Positions 24,000 to 35,580 of a DNA stretch of 64,000 nucleotides are shown here, piece by piece. Every line of letters starts with the position of its first letter. The stretch's first letter is position 1. Position numbers and translations under genes: made by a program. A model generated the notes under the pieces. It searched no databases and was not told the origin of the DNA. It saw only the letters and a list, made by a program, of their open reading frames with translations. This stretch comes from Diadema setosum (taxonomy: Eukaryota; Echinodermata; Echinoidea; Diadematoida; Diadematidae): NCBI RefSeq assembly GCF_964275005.1, contig NC_092702.1, positions 36,216,316 to 36,280,315 on the forward strand, read 5' to 3'.

Positions 24000-24420
24000 G
24001 CACCGGAACCGGGGTATGGGGGAGGGGTGGGGGTGGGGTGGGGATGGGAGAGGCAGAAGAGGCACATGCCCCCCCCCCCCCCCCAAAAAAAGGTGAAATT
24101 ATAATAACAATAACATTTGGGGTGACAAAACGAATTTTTGATTCCCCCCCCCCCCCCTCCCAGCCCCCTGATCCCTGGAACAAACTAATGATCAATCAAT
24201 TATCAAAAGATCAAACTGAAGAATAAAGCCCCTTTTCTCGTCTAAAAGTTATCAATTTCATATCTGAAAATGCGAAAATTTCGCCCTTAACGGGGCAAAT
24301 TCTATAATACACTAATTAACCAATATATCTATACACTAATATTTACCATTTTTACATATGAATGGCTTTAGTGTATAAATGGTAGCCTCTCGTCCTCGAG
24401 TGCGCCTTAGAAACATTCCT
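24000..24420 (-). repeat. Composite repeat R2, inverted copy (left block)
   Basis: It is homologous, in reverse orientation, to 37590-38570. Shared segments are the outer cgccggaa/caccggaa plus a G-tract, gcattttcag-tatgaaat, ttagtgtattata, and gaggctacca-ctatacacta. Unlike the right copy it lacks the 580-bp MITE and keeps the empty insertion site near 24340. It contains long C/G tracts. Confidence 0.75.
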
Positions 24421-24789
24421 TCAGTGACCTTTCACTTTCCTTTTCTTCTATATGCTTTTTAGCAATTTTAGAATAATTGTCATTGCTCGAACAATGTGAT
24501 CAAGTTTAAGCTTTTAATGAATACATTCCAGACAAAATATGGCAAAGTGAACGTCGCTGGCTCACTCTGCACGTACATTGTGCATAAATGTTTATGAAAA
24601 AATCGTACCATCACCATGTCTCCATGTTCTCATTTCACAATCACTGCTTTGATCACTCTATCCGTCTTAAATTCTCACGATCAACCTGACACTCCTTTCT
24701 CAAGCCACCACCATGCTCCATTACCTTTCATAGCAACTAAACCACCTGTTTATATCAATTTCTCTGCGCGTTCGTCGGAAACTTCACCT

Positions 24790-26310
24790 TCCTGATCGCG
24801 TCGACCTTGTCATTCTCCGCTGACACTATTCCGTCCTTGGAGATGTTGAACCCGAAGATGTCAGGCGATGGGCGCGAATAACGCATTTCTCTGCATTGAG
24901 AGTAGGATTCTTCTCCCTCAGGCGCTGTACGTACTTCGCGAAGTCGGCGATCATCTTCATTGCGGCCGTAGATGATGATATCGTCAAAGATGTTTTTCGT
25001 CCCGTCGATGCCGCTGAGCCCAAGCTGTATGGCGTACTAGTACACTTCACTAGCGGATGAAAAGCCGAAGATTATAGGCGCTTGTACCTCATAGCACCCT
25101 TGTATGTCACGAACGTCGTGATCTCTCCTGATTCATTGTCCAGTTCGACTTGGTGGTAACCCCTCCTCAAATCGAGTTTTGAAAAGACTGCACCTCCATG
25201 GATCGGGTGCTTTTCGACGTATGTCAACACACACGCGGATGTCCCCGTTTGATTTTGGCACTCTCCCACAAGCGGGCTTGCCCATATCGTTGGAGTCGGC
25301 ACGTGTTCGATAATGTCTTTATCGAGTACATCCTGTAACTTCGCTCACCTTCTTTGGTAAGAGTGGAAAGGGATACGGCGAGCAGGTTATATGTACGACG
25401 GGGCGGACGTTGGGGTTGATGTGGACGTGGACTGTGTATCCCTCAAGCTTTCCGATTCCGTTAAATACTTCCGGATATTCATTCAGGAGAGCGTCATTAG
25501 TAACTGGTGGGTCAACAAATTTCACCGCCTGGATTTCACAATTATTTCAGTCTCGATGAACGATATTACGCCGAGGACTATGACGGTGCGTTTCCCCAGC
25601 ACTCATCCACCGATACATTCTACGATGATGACAAGGTTTCTCGCTGACTTGCCAATGTTGGGCGCACTCATGTCTGCCTCGAATTTATTACGAATCGGCA
25701 GCGGCGTATAAACAGAGCCGTATGCAAGATGGCGCAGGTATAATTGGGGGCTATTCGTAGTCGATTAATTGTGATTACGGGCTCTCATCCTGTCGAAGGT
25801 TGCCCTGTCAATGATGTTCGTTGATGCACCGAAATCGATGATCATTTTTACAGACTGGTTGTTAATGGTGATGGCGATGCGAGAAAGCTTTGAGCTTCCG
25901 GCATAGTTGACTCCGAAGGTATGTTCGTCGTCTGTCGAGTTTTGCTCACGTTCTCCCTCGGCAGCACGCAAATCAAAGGGCCAGACGTTGCCATGGTCGA
26001 CCTCATCGGCAAACACGAGCGTAATATCCTACTTTACTGCACTTACTGCATGGCTTCCCTCGAGCAGGGCAGGCAGCATCCCGTGGTGCGTGCCGCAGTT
26101 GACGCACAGCTTATCATGTTGGCGGGATCTGTTACAGCCTGGAGGTGGACGGGAGCTGTCTTCCCAACGACGGTCATCGTTGCCGTTGTTCGTTGCGGGC
26201 TGAAAGTAATCCGCAGGTGCTTTCATGGCGATGTCGTACACATCACGATCACTGGTCGGCGCAGGGAACACAAGAGTCTCGAAAATGTCTTGAAAATCAT
26301 GACCTGACAG
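24790..26310 (-). mobile_element. Broken Ty3/Gypsy retroelement fossil
   Basis: Minus-strand frames carry, in order, a zinc-knuckle-like Cys/His patch, an aspartic-protease-like region and a reverse transcriptase region with YHQVELDNES and related motifs. This is a Ty3/Gypsy-type pol arrangement. It is clearly dead, with multiple breaks. No LTRs were recognised and only part of the internal region is left. The decay suggests an old insertion, and it lies between the R2 and R1 parts of the left repeat block. Confidence 0.8.
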
Positions 26311-26454
26311 GTGGAGAAGGAGCGTTTAGTGGACAGTGAGATTGGCATCTCAGACCGGAATGGAGCAAGACATGTCCGAGTGAGTTTCTTTCCAGTTAGT
26401 CCACACATCACACACATACACAAAAACGTACTTATTGTAAAATGAATAGATTTA

Positions 26455-26776
26455 ATAATTTATGATCCCCTATAGTCCTTCTCAGTGATTTTTTTTTTCA
26501 TTCCAAAGAGATTTTATGTAAAATGCTCCATTAATGCGACTTTTAAACTCAGATTTGATATAAAGTCACTTCGTTCCCTTGCAGGGAATCTCAATCTCAC
26601 ATAAAAGTTATTGACCCCGTATGTTATAATCATAGTCCATCGCACTGATGTTTTTTCACTGTTTAATTCCCTAAAATTTGCTTTCAAATGCTCTATAAAC
26701 GTTAGTTTTGTACTCTGTCTCACCAAAAAGTCCCTACAGTGGGAGGGGCATACAACCTCCCACACCCTCCCCTGTT
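26455..26776 (-). repeat. Composite repeat R1, inverted copy (left block), two tandem units
   Basis: Read on the minus strand it matches 37050-37475: gggtgtgggagg, gtagggactttttg, cagagta-aaaac, tttatagagcatt, agggaattaaac and gactatgat-ataac. A second diverged unit follows (gaagtgactttatatcaaat, taatggagcatttta). It adjoins the polyA-signal side of the THAP gene. Confidence 0.75.
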
Positions 26777-26820
26777 GTATTCAAGAGTACCTATAATTCA
26801 TTAACATATTCTAGTCTACC

Positions 26821-26826
26821 TTTATT
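26821..26826 (-). terminator. PolyA signal for the THAP transposase gene
   Basis: AATAAA on the minus strand, about 210 nt beyond the stop codon; the nearest good candidate. Confidence 0.5.
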
Positions 26827-26839
26827 TCATTGATCTATT

Positions 26840-26872
<33 letters not shown>
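26840..26872. repeat. (CA)n microsatellite
   Basis: A simple CA dinucleotide array just beyond the predicted 3' end of the THAP transposase gene. Confidence 0.95.
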
Positions 26873-26874
<2 letters not shown>

Positions 26875-27038
26875 TCTTCAGAGCTATTTCCATGGATTGC
26901 ACTAATCTTGCAACAATCATCTACAATAATAGAAGACGACGGGGAATTGCTATCATTTTCTCTTTTTGTCACAAGTAGAAGGTTTTTCTTTCGTCATACC
27001 TGCTCTGATGTCGACTGCATCTTGTGAATTTCATGCGA

Positions 27039-27342
27039 TTACTGGCCGAGAAATAGGTACGTCTTCGTCAGCTCATGTCTCCTCGACGGTTTGTTCTGAT
27101 GAACAAAGCGTTGTGTAAACAGCTTGCCGTGGTGATACATTAGAGTCCTAATGAAGAGTGAACTGATATGTTTGATCAGTTGCACGCAGTGATCGTCTTC
27201 GTCTACCAAATGCTGGTCGAGGAAATGTTGCTCAAGCTCTTTGAAGACCTTGTTTCTTAGTTCTTCGATGACCATGTTTTGGACATCGGCTTGAACGTTC
27301 GCCATTGTCTTCAGGGGATGAGAGGTGCTGCTTGCAATGGTT
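27039..27342 (-). CDS. THAP transposase exon 4 (C-terminus)
   Basis: It encodes about 100 residues ending RRHELTKTYLFLGQ, like the R-x-KLTK-x-LF ending of THAP9-type proteins. The acceptor is atttacag. Confidence 0.8.
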
Positions 27343-28454
27343 CTGTAAATGCACAGTTGAAGAAATGTAAAAGAGATGATGCATTAAAATGTAAAATATT
27401 TTCATAGTTTTATGTGAAAGTGCAATGATATATTTCTCTATTGTATTAAAAGAAATGCATTCATGATCGTAATCAAATATGCTCTATGTCATTATCATAT
27501 ATCTGATTCAAATACACCTCCAATTCTCTATAGTTGCTTACTTGTTATATGGACACGAAGTTCGTAAAACTTTGATTAATTTCAATGCAACATTTGCATC
27601 GAACGAATTACTAAAAAAAAAAAAAAAAAAGAAAAAAAAAAGATAGCCGTCAACTATGATCCTATGAAGTCTGACGAATCCAGACCTGGTATAAAAATAG
27701 AAATCGCAGTTTATTCTACTTCTGTCAGTTTTGAAATATACTCTTGTTTTACAATGCATGTGTAAGTATTATTGTGGCTGTCAGTACCATTATTTTAATG
27801 CTCATTGCAAATTAAAGTTCCTGTTCTAAAGTTATCTGTTCCAAACGCTATCAGGAGATCATCAAATCAATCAAACCTAGTTATGCTGTTGCATTGAAAA
27901 ATTAGAGAAACAAAACTTGTCTGTAAACCAGAAATTTTCAAAATATACAAATGTACCTTACATTCTGCTTTCCATGGCAAATTCTATAAACTGTAAAAAG
28001 GAAAGCGGAGAAGAAAAACAGAACGTCAAATGAAATGTTATCTGTGTTAGTGAACTTTTAGTACGTTTGAGTTATTGAATAAAGGTGAATAATTAATGTA
28101 ACAAATAATATTGACTAGGCCATCTTTACTGTGTGCTGGATTCTGCTCTCTCCATGTTAACATTTTATAATGGCATGCTATAGGACGACGCTTTCTCTCC
28201 TGTCTCGTCATACAACACTACTTGAGATTATTGCTTTTTTGAAGAGTTTACAAAAATGTTAAATAAAGTTTAAATACATTAATATTGTCCAACTGTACAA
28301 AGATTATTAAGGAGCAATCAAAATTAATACAAATTTAGTTAACATACGTAAAAGTGAAAAAAATTATTAAGAACTTTTCCAGTATAAAAACAATTTAACA
28401 AAATAATGGTCAACAAAATGAAAGTACTCGAAACGAACGATATTAGAACACTCC

Positions 28455-28495
<41 letters not shown>

Positions 28496-31400
28496 CTACA
28501 GTAATTGAACAAAAACATCGTCAAAACGTAGTGTCTTCAAAGTTATTTGGCATCTGCAGTCAAGATGTCTATACTCACCGTAGGTGCTTGTCGGTGGTCT
28601 TGATTATGTCGTACACGTCGCTTCTTGGCTTGATGAGGCCTCCTCTGTTTTTCCTCATCGTCAAGGAGTCAACAGTGAGAGTTGATCCATCATTTCTGTG
28701 CAGAGCGACACAACACTGTGTGCATTTGCAGGATTTTGTCACCCGTCTTGAGACATATCCTGACATATAATGCAGGACATGGTCATGGTATTCGCTTGGG
28801 TGCTTAAGCAGGTCTGCAAATGTCTTTAAATCTTTGTCGTCAAGAATTGAAGATGACGAAGGCGAACGTTGGAATATGGTATTCACCGTCTGTTCAATGG
28901 TGCAGTTGCCTCGATCTGATGGTCGTACCTCATTCTTCAACAAGATAGCCCTCAAAGACCACTGGAATTGCATACAGTTGGGATTATTATTCCACCCATT
29001 GCGTCTTCTCATTCGACTGAAAAATGTCTCTAAGTGGTCTTGAGACATACGGTAGGTCAGTACAAATTTAGATGGATTCTGACAGGTGAGAAGATCGAAG
29101 CAGATTTGGAGCACTGATGCGATGGTGATCAGTAACCCAACCCATGCTGTCTTGCGTCTGCCAAAGCAGACTTTTGCTCCCGAAGCATCACGTAGGTCCT
29201 GAATGTATTGGGATGTTTCTGTCATCCAATCGTTCCTCCCAGAAATGTTCCTCACTGTCATCGGGCTTTTATGCTCCTTGCTGACGAATGACTTCGAATT
29301 CAGGAGGTCGAATAGTCGGTCCATCCTCCGAATGAATGTACACGTGGCCTCACTACCAGCAAAGTCCGGTAGCTGCAAGTCCTCCCGGCAAAAATCTATG
29401 GCATCGGCGACAGATGAGCTCATGGTTTGCGCTGCCAGCTTAACATTCATTTTGTGCTTTTCCCATTTGATGTGTTTTGCCGTAATTTTGTTTGCTAGAT
29501 GAAGATTGTCCTTCTCCTGCAAATCCTGCAATCTCACAATGTATTCCCATGAGATTCTGTCGTCCTTGTAGAACAGTGGTCCATTCTGGGCAAGGTAGTT
29601 GCGAACAAGTTTAATTAAGTGGCAAGCATCGAAGATGAAGTTTACTTCACCTGTGGTGGCAGGATGCTTAAATGACGACTTTATGTTCGGCGGTGAAAGG
29701 GAGCATCCCAGAGCGGAGGCTGTAGCCTGGTTCGCGTATGACCCATCGCACACCACACCATGCACCTCAAGTCCGGCTTCTGTCAGAACGCAAATGAGTT
29801 GCTTGATTATTTCGGCCTGAATAGCCCCACTCAGATGATTTGTTATGAAGTACGCTACTGGGAATTTCCAATGCACTGTAAGGCCTACAGCCATGAACAC
29901 AAGGGCCTCACTAGCCAGTTCATCTCCGTCTGCTAGCTTGAAGTTGCCGCAATCCACGAACCCAGCATACCCTGAAGACTTCGGATCATATACCACCTCT
30001 TTCTTAATCGACATTGCGTCCATCATTAGAACGCAATGTTTTGAGCCTTCATTTTCTTGAACCATCTCGTTTAGGTGTTTCACCACATCCATCAGAAATC
30101 CAGGTCTGCAGTCGATACTGGCACACCATCGACGTATGGTAGCGGGATGAGGGAGGTTGAGGTACCGGCGCAAAAACTCATAGGCTTGAGCACTGTAAAA
30201 GTGCAAAGTGACTGCAAATTGTTTCAGTGCGTCAGAGTACCTAAAGCCATGTGAGTCTCTATTGAGGCAGTTGATCTCATTTTCGATGAGAACAAGTGTC
30301 CTCTCATCGAAGTTTTGCTTTAGAAGTTCATATTGAGCTTGCGTTAACATGGATTCTTCTTTTACCTTCTGTAAAAGTTTTTCTATGCTCTTTTCTCGTC
30401 GAAACACCCTTTTCTTTGTTGCTCGCAGCTCCATCCGTACTCTTTTCAAGCTATCATTTGCGCGTTGCAACTTCTCTTCTAGCATTTCGGTAGTGCAGTG
30501 ATAGTTGTGATCCCGGATGTGCTCCATTTGAAGTTTTTTACTCTGTGGAGAACAAACTGGCTCAACGTCATTCTCTCGATCTCTGCATCTCTTTAGAACA
30601 CATCTCTCTTCCTCAATGGTATTTGAAGAGTTTGCAATTACAGGAAAGAGGCATCTTGCTGTCTTCTTGTGGTACGTATGATCTGCGAGAGCTTGCGTGG
30701 GTGTACAAGAAGAGACAGACATAAACTTGGCTGGGAGATGACTTGATGGTATGGCTCCAGGCATTAGGCAGTGATTGACCTCCGTTGTTCCGTCGTGTTC
30801 TCGTGGATGTATACCTGACATAGAAAACGCGAAAATAGGCAAATGGAATTTGACATTAAATACAAATGACCAGCGACGTCACGTTGTTCATAGAGAAAGA
30901 GCCAGTCAATGATCGTTTGCTTCTTCATTTCTATTTGTAGAATATGAACATGCAAATCTACGAATGATGAAAACCATGCCTGTCAAATCTGATGATAATG
31001 AAAAAATATGAGACTTTCTCAAGACAAGTGAAAAAGGTTAGATTTGCAAGATGTTCCACGAGCTCTGGAATATATATCGTAACCAAGGTAAATGCAGCTT
31101 CCGCCATTTTCAAAATGAACTTTGCATAGCATAATAATTGTAGTAAACCTATCTAGAAGCAGCACGACAGTCGCGTGCCAAAACAGTAGTTACGTGCACA
31201 TTTCTGAAAATACTAATAGCGAAGGGAGTATAAATACTATTTGTGTGTTAGATACACTTAAGCATATTATGCTGTCGTGCAAATCATACTATTTTATCAT
31301 CTATGGTATCAACACTATTATGTCAGTCACACTCCAATTTCACAGATAGGTCACATTAATTCACTGATACCTGTGAGAGTTCACATTAATTCATTGATAC

Positions 31401-34314
31401 CTGTGAGGTAATCCTGCTTGGCGAAATGGTCACTGCAGAGGACATGATGTGCAGCTGGCTCCAGTTCAGCTCTACCGATCCTGTCAAGCCACTGCGTTAA
31501 AAGCCCTTCATCATGAACTGGAAATCTATCATAAATTATAATATGGAACAATAATTTTTAAGAGCAAATATTGCCGTTACGATCATGACAAATAAGCTGA
31601 AAGGATTAGGCAGGGGCGGTTCAATACATAATACAAAGGAATACGTAGGGTCTTACCACAGCTTGCCCCTCCCCCTTCATTTTCTTCTTTGATCAGGAGT
31701 GATAACACAACTTTAGTTAAGTTTATATATCTTCATGTTTTAAGACAAATGAATTATTTTCTATTATCAATAAAGCACAATGCATCCATTTTAAAAGGAA
31801 AGGTGTGCAACAAGATATTGGCATTTTTTTAATAGATTCAGATTCTTTAATGTTCTATGATTCTACTAATTTTCTTTGAGTTAGGTTTACTAGTGCTTTA
31901 AGTTGGAAGCAATAATCAATTCTGTTTTTTTTGTTTTTTTTTTTTTAAAGTGTCTCGTTATGCCGGAATTCTAAACCGGTTGAAGTATCAATTGCCAAAG
32001 TCTATATTATTTATTTCATATACGATTCTTATGTTCCATCATATTTGACATATTGTACCTCTATCCGAGGGAACACTCTTCCCATTTGCAAAGGCTGATG
32101 GTTTTACAAAGAAGGCAATACGAATCTGCACTGGCTCTGCATATCAAGCACCCTCATCTGAATTATTCAAATCATTAAAAACTTATAAGTTAATACATAA
32201 AAATAAGATGCAAATTGCTTCGTTCATAAAACGTTATCATTCAAAAACACTTCCTCCGTGTTTTATAAACATGTCTGTAATCAATGTTGATGTTCACACT
32301 CATTATACTACATCATGTTACCAGTTTCACCGATGGTCTTTTTTTAATGATAAGTCTAAAATATACTACGGTATACTGGACCTGTATTGTGGAATGAATA
32401 AAATTGAACGTGATCTATATTTTTAATCTATAATTTGTGACCGTGCACCACAAAACACACAAAAAGTCGCACCCCTTGATTTTAAGTGAGAAATAAAAAA
32501 AAGGTGAAATGATTCAACAATGTCAATCTTGAGTTTTTTTAATATTTTCTGAAAGAGCTGCACTTATTCTATATTGTTCTGCAGTTTGATAATAGATGAA
32601 TGAGAAAGTGTGTTTTTAGCTGTTTTTCTACAACCTTTTTTTTTTGGGGGGGGGGAGGAGAGAAGAATGATCAGGTATGACTGAGAGGCCATATTTTTTT
32701 CATGTCTTGGAATCCTTTGCACACTCTTCGCTTTCAAGTCCAATAATTTTTGAAATGATAACGCTACTGCTTTGTAAGTTAGTATTAGTCACGGGTAGAA
32801 TGTGCTCATAGAACATGCTTGATTTTAGATTAATGTGATAACCACTTCATTGTTGTTGTTGCTCCGGCGATTTATATCCCGTGTTTTGTCCCTTGGCGCA
32901 GCTAGCACGGTTTGGAAAAGATTAAGCGCTTGAATAGACCCTGCACTTCAGAGCCTCTTTTCTCAGTTTACGCTCTTCCAGAGTGTGTGCCTCCTTTCTA
33001 GCATTTAGGTATAGCTGTGTTGGGGGGGGGGGGGGTGTCCATTTGAATGGAGTTGTACATTACTTATAAAGCATACAGTCTGCTCTTTCAGGATCTGCCC
33101 TTAACTGAAAATCCATGTCTGGAGACTTTTTGTTGGTTTAGTGGTGCAGGGTCACATTTAATTTCTTTTTTTTTTTTGTAAATAAAAACATTATAAAAAT
33201 AATTTTTTGAGTTCATACTCAAGTTTTGTGTGAAAGTATTTACTTAAAATTTTGTCTGCACGTATGTATTTTGACTATGTCAATATTTGTTTGTTTGTTT
33301 GTTTGTTTTCCAGTTCAAATCTGTATCTATACACTATTAGGTAATAAAGATGTACAGTTTGCCAGCCATTTAAAGGCTTTTTCATGTACATTCCATTTTT
33401 CATAATTACAGTTATGTAAATCGCTATATACTTTGTTCTAATTTGTATAGTTTATTCACCAATACTTGTGTTATCGCCGTTTGATTTGTATGTATGTGGG
33501 GTTTTTTATCCTTATTGTATGATGAAAATGAATGAAATGAAATGAAATGAAATGATTAAGCCCGAAATCCCACACCAGAAATGAGGACTGAGACCCTAAC
33601 TTCAGTAAAAGTGTAGCACCGGCCGTAGTATATATAACATTATGTTAAGGATACATGAAACGTACCAAATTCACAATATAAACTATGACTACAATGACAT
33701 ATTTTTTTTCTATTTTCTTATCTTTTGATACAGTATTTTAAGTTCATTTTACCTTTTTGTGTTTGCTATTTCACACATCCAATGCAAGTGTGGTATCCGC
33801 TTATATGCTTCTCTTATATATGCGCCCTCGACTGCGTATTGAGAATTCTGTTGCGCGTTTTATCCTAGGTTGCTGTTATAGTGTGTTGATCAATGGCTTA
33901 CATGTTTGAATGATGACCGCGCTGTTAAGATATCACACTGCAAGCCAAAACGAAAGTAAATTCTATCAATACCTCTTTCATTTTCAAAACTCTCATTCCT
34001 TCATTCTGTGAGGTCAATTCTAGCTTTTCATGTTCAGCTCTCACAAAATACAAAATGAATACCCGCACGATAGGTTTTTGGTAACATTATAACTCATGCT
34101 GTGATCCATGACGCGGAAACAACAGTTGGTAGACAGCTACGGTACTAATTATAAAATCTACATTCTCAAAATTCTCTCACTTATGAAAATAATATTGTAA
34201 CTGAATGAGTAGCAATAAACGTGAAACATCATGGTTTACTCACCTGTGAAAAGAAACTTTGTTGCTTTTCTGCCGCCTATTACTGCAGCCGGGAAAAACA
34301 CAGGACTCTGGCAT
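27039..34314 (-). CDS. THAP-domain P-element-type transposase (THAP9-like), 4 exons
   Basis: Exons 34244-34314, 31401-31525, 28579-30814 and 27039-27342 sum to 2736 nt and give 911 residues without a break. Residues 1-90 form a THAP zinc finger (C5, C10, C54, H57, W36, and LMPGAIPS matching the AVPTIF box). Residues ~175-221 are a likely coiled coil. The P-type RNase H-like core follows, with D331 (VLMMDAMSIKK), D422 (VVCDGSYANQ), FDACHLIKLVRN near 460, and D659/E661 (MSQDHLETFFSRMRR). These match the catalytic acids of the Drosophila P transposase by position in conserved motifs. The C-terminus has HYMSGYVSRR and a Cys pair. It could be an active transposon, a recently silenced one, or a domesticated host gene. 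Introns hold older repeats, so it is not a very fresh insertion. Confidence 0.88.
27600..27642. repeat. Poly-A tract in THAP intron 3
   Basis: Two adenine runs separated by single G residues, in the intron between exons 4 and 3. The rest of this intron (27343-28578) shows nothing recognisable beyond the CA array. Confidence 0.8.
28456..28492. repeat. (CA)n microsatellite in THAP intron 3
   Basis: A simple CA dinucleotide array. Confidence 0.95.
28579..30814 (-). CDS. THAP transposase exon 3 (catalytic core)
   Basis: A 2236-nt exon with the coiled coil and RNase H-like core. The acceptor is tatgtcag. The frame reaches a TGA at 28575, but that stop overlaps a strong donor ACG|GTGAGT, and splicing to 27342 stays in frame with a family-typical C-terminus. 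The 811-residue unspliced form is the alternative. Confidence 0.9.
31401..31525 (-). CDS. THAP transposase exon 2 (second half of THAP finger)
   Basis: It encodes FPVHDEGLLTQWLDRIGR through HHVLCSDHFAKQDYLT, supplying the conserved Pro and Trp and the C-x2-H pair. The acceptor is atgatag and the donor CAG|GTATCA. Joining to exon 1 restores HRFP. Confidence 0.88.
32436..33156. mobile_element. 721-bp TIR element (TGTGACC family), copy 1
   Basis: It begins TGTGACCGTGCACCACAAA and ends TTTAGTGGTGCAGGGTCACA. It is homologous over its length to 51878-52572, including aagcgcttgaatagaccctg and ctctttcaggatctgccctt. It is noncoding. It appears to be inserted in the 3' UTR of the surrounding LINE. Confidence 0.85.
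33290..33309. repeat. (GTTT)n tract
   Basis: A short tetranucleotide repeat. Confidence 0.8.
34244..34314 (-). CDS. THAP transposase exon 1 (first half of THAP finger)
   Basis: It encodes MPESCVFPGCSNRRQKSNKV to SFHR, with the first Cys pair (C-x4-C). The donor is CAG|GTGAGT. The ATG was chosen because the family starts two to five residues before the first Cys. Confidence 0.85.
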
Positions 34315-34720
34315 GATCCTATTTCGCACTATTAATTATCGAATCAAAAAGTACAAAAAACAAAAAGAGCAACGATGTCGACATCTCTTTCACAATGAAG
34401 TCATCGCAGAAGATCACATCACGTCGTGCTGATTTTTATGAAAGACGCTGTCGGGCATGACACTTGCGGCTGGCCGGCACCCAAAGAGAAAGATTAAACC
34501 ACTCTCTTTGCCGGCACCACTGTGATGTGGAGGACTCGTCTGCGTCGAGCGCATTTGAACAGTGTGCTGCCATCTACTGATGAATAACTGTACAGGATCT
34601 GTGCAATGGCGGCCCGCACAACGCGAAATGGCAGCTCCCTTGCGCGGCTGCCCCCCTACTGGACTACGCCCTCTTGTGGTATAATCTCTTTGGTGTACAT
34701 TCTACAGGTGCTACACACAG
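34315..34720 (-). promoter_or_regulatory. Promoter region of the THAP gene
   Basis: This stretch lies upstream of the THAP start codon and is the most CpG-rich nearby sequence (gcgcatttgaac, gcgaaatggcagctcccttg). It includes a YY1-like AATGGCGGC on the plus strand and a CTCF-like CCACAAGAGGGCG on the minus strand (about 34667-34679). No TATA box was found. Function is inferred from position. Confidence 0.4.
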
Positions 34721-34980
34721 CCAGAGTGCACAGAACTCTGTTCCAGAGTGGTGATCTCGCGATTCCCCCTTCCGTGTAGTTCGCCCTCTGTAGGTAGTGA
34801 GCATAGAACCTCTTTGAAATCTCTTACTCTATTTCAGATCATCATTTCAGAAATTTCAGAGTCGGGTACCCATTATAAAATAAAATGTCGTTCAATCCGT
34901 ATAGACCGATTCAATTTCGATGACCTATTCACCTACCGCCGCTAGCGGCGCTATAACGGTCGCCATAACTGGGGGCCAAC

Positions 34981-35377
34981 CACCGAACTAAAACATAGTG
35001 GAATGCGTGTTCACCCAGGAGATACGCAGCCACCAAAACTTGCTACCACCGCCATTTTGTTAGGTCAATTTTTCCTTATATTGTATGGAGTGCGGACCGT
35101 GTCTCCGAAGCGCAAGACCATTATCATGTACAAACGTGCATTGTTACGTCATAATCACTAGCCACTGGACGGCGTCAGTGCCGTATATTACGGCACTGGA
35201 CGGCGTACTCTTGCTTGCGCGTGTACAAGTGGCCCAGTCTGACCGCGCCTAAGCGTGCACTCCATATAAGGAAAAAATGACCGAACAAGATGGCGACGCA
35301 ACACGGTAATTTGGCTGCACGGTCTCGTGTATATGTTGGGAATAGGGACACGCATTCCACTATGTTTTAGTTCGGTG
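34981..35377. mobile_element. 397-bp MITE with 8-bp target duplication GGGCCAAC
   Basis: The ends CACCGAACTAAAACATAGTG are perfect inverted repeats that extend imperfectly over about 150 bp (cgccat-ttgtt-ggtca, tttttccttata, ggagtgc). GGGCCAAC flanks it directly at 34973-34980 and 35378-35385. An 8-bp GC-rich duplication fits P or hAT elements. It is inserted in the inner inverted repeat of the 34.9-36.9 kb element. Confidence 0.9.
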
Positions 35378-35580
35378 GGGCCAACGGGGGCTTCCAGCGA
35401 GCTAGCTACCCAGCGAGTTGCACTTGCAGCTCAGCAGCCTAGCGTACCCATCGCGCATAGTTAGCCGGGCCTGGCCGCTGCGCCGCGGCCGGCGACCGCC
35501 GCGCTAATATTGTGATTGTTTACTCACTGTGGGAAAAGTCATTCAGCGGCTTTTAATGCTTTTCTTTTAGACAAATTGAT

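Larger units (their letters stand above)
32050..33560 (+). mobile_element. Non-LTR retrotransposon 3' part, split by a DNA element
   Basis: Plus-strand 32100-32426 encodes the end of a reverse transcriptase ORF (KAIRICTGSAYQAPSSELF, QIASFIKRYHSKTLPPCF) to its stop. The 3' UTR appears to resume after the MITE at 32436-33156 and ends in an (ATGAA)n-like tail at 33526-33556. It lies antisense in intron 1 of the THAP gene. Confidence 0.65.

Noticed and set aside
23833-24226. Proline- and glycine-rich frames on both strands
   Set aside because: They arise from C/G homopolymers in repeat R2.
28575-28577. TGA as the true end of the transposase
   Set aside because: It overlaps a strong GTGAGT donor, and splicing to 27342 continues in frame with a C-terminus typical of the family. 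It remains possible as an unspliced form.
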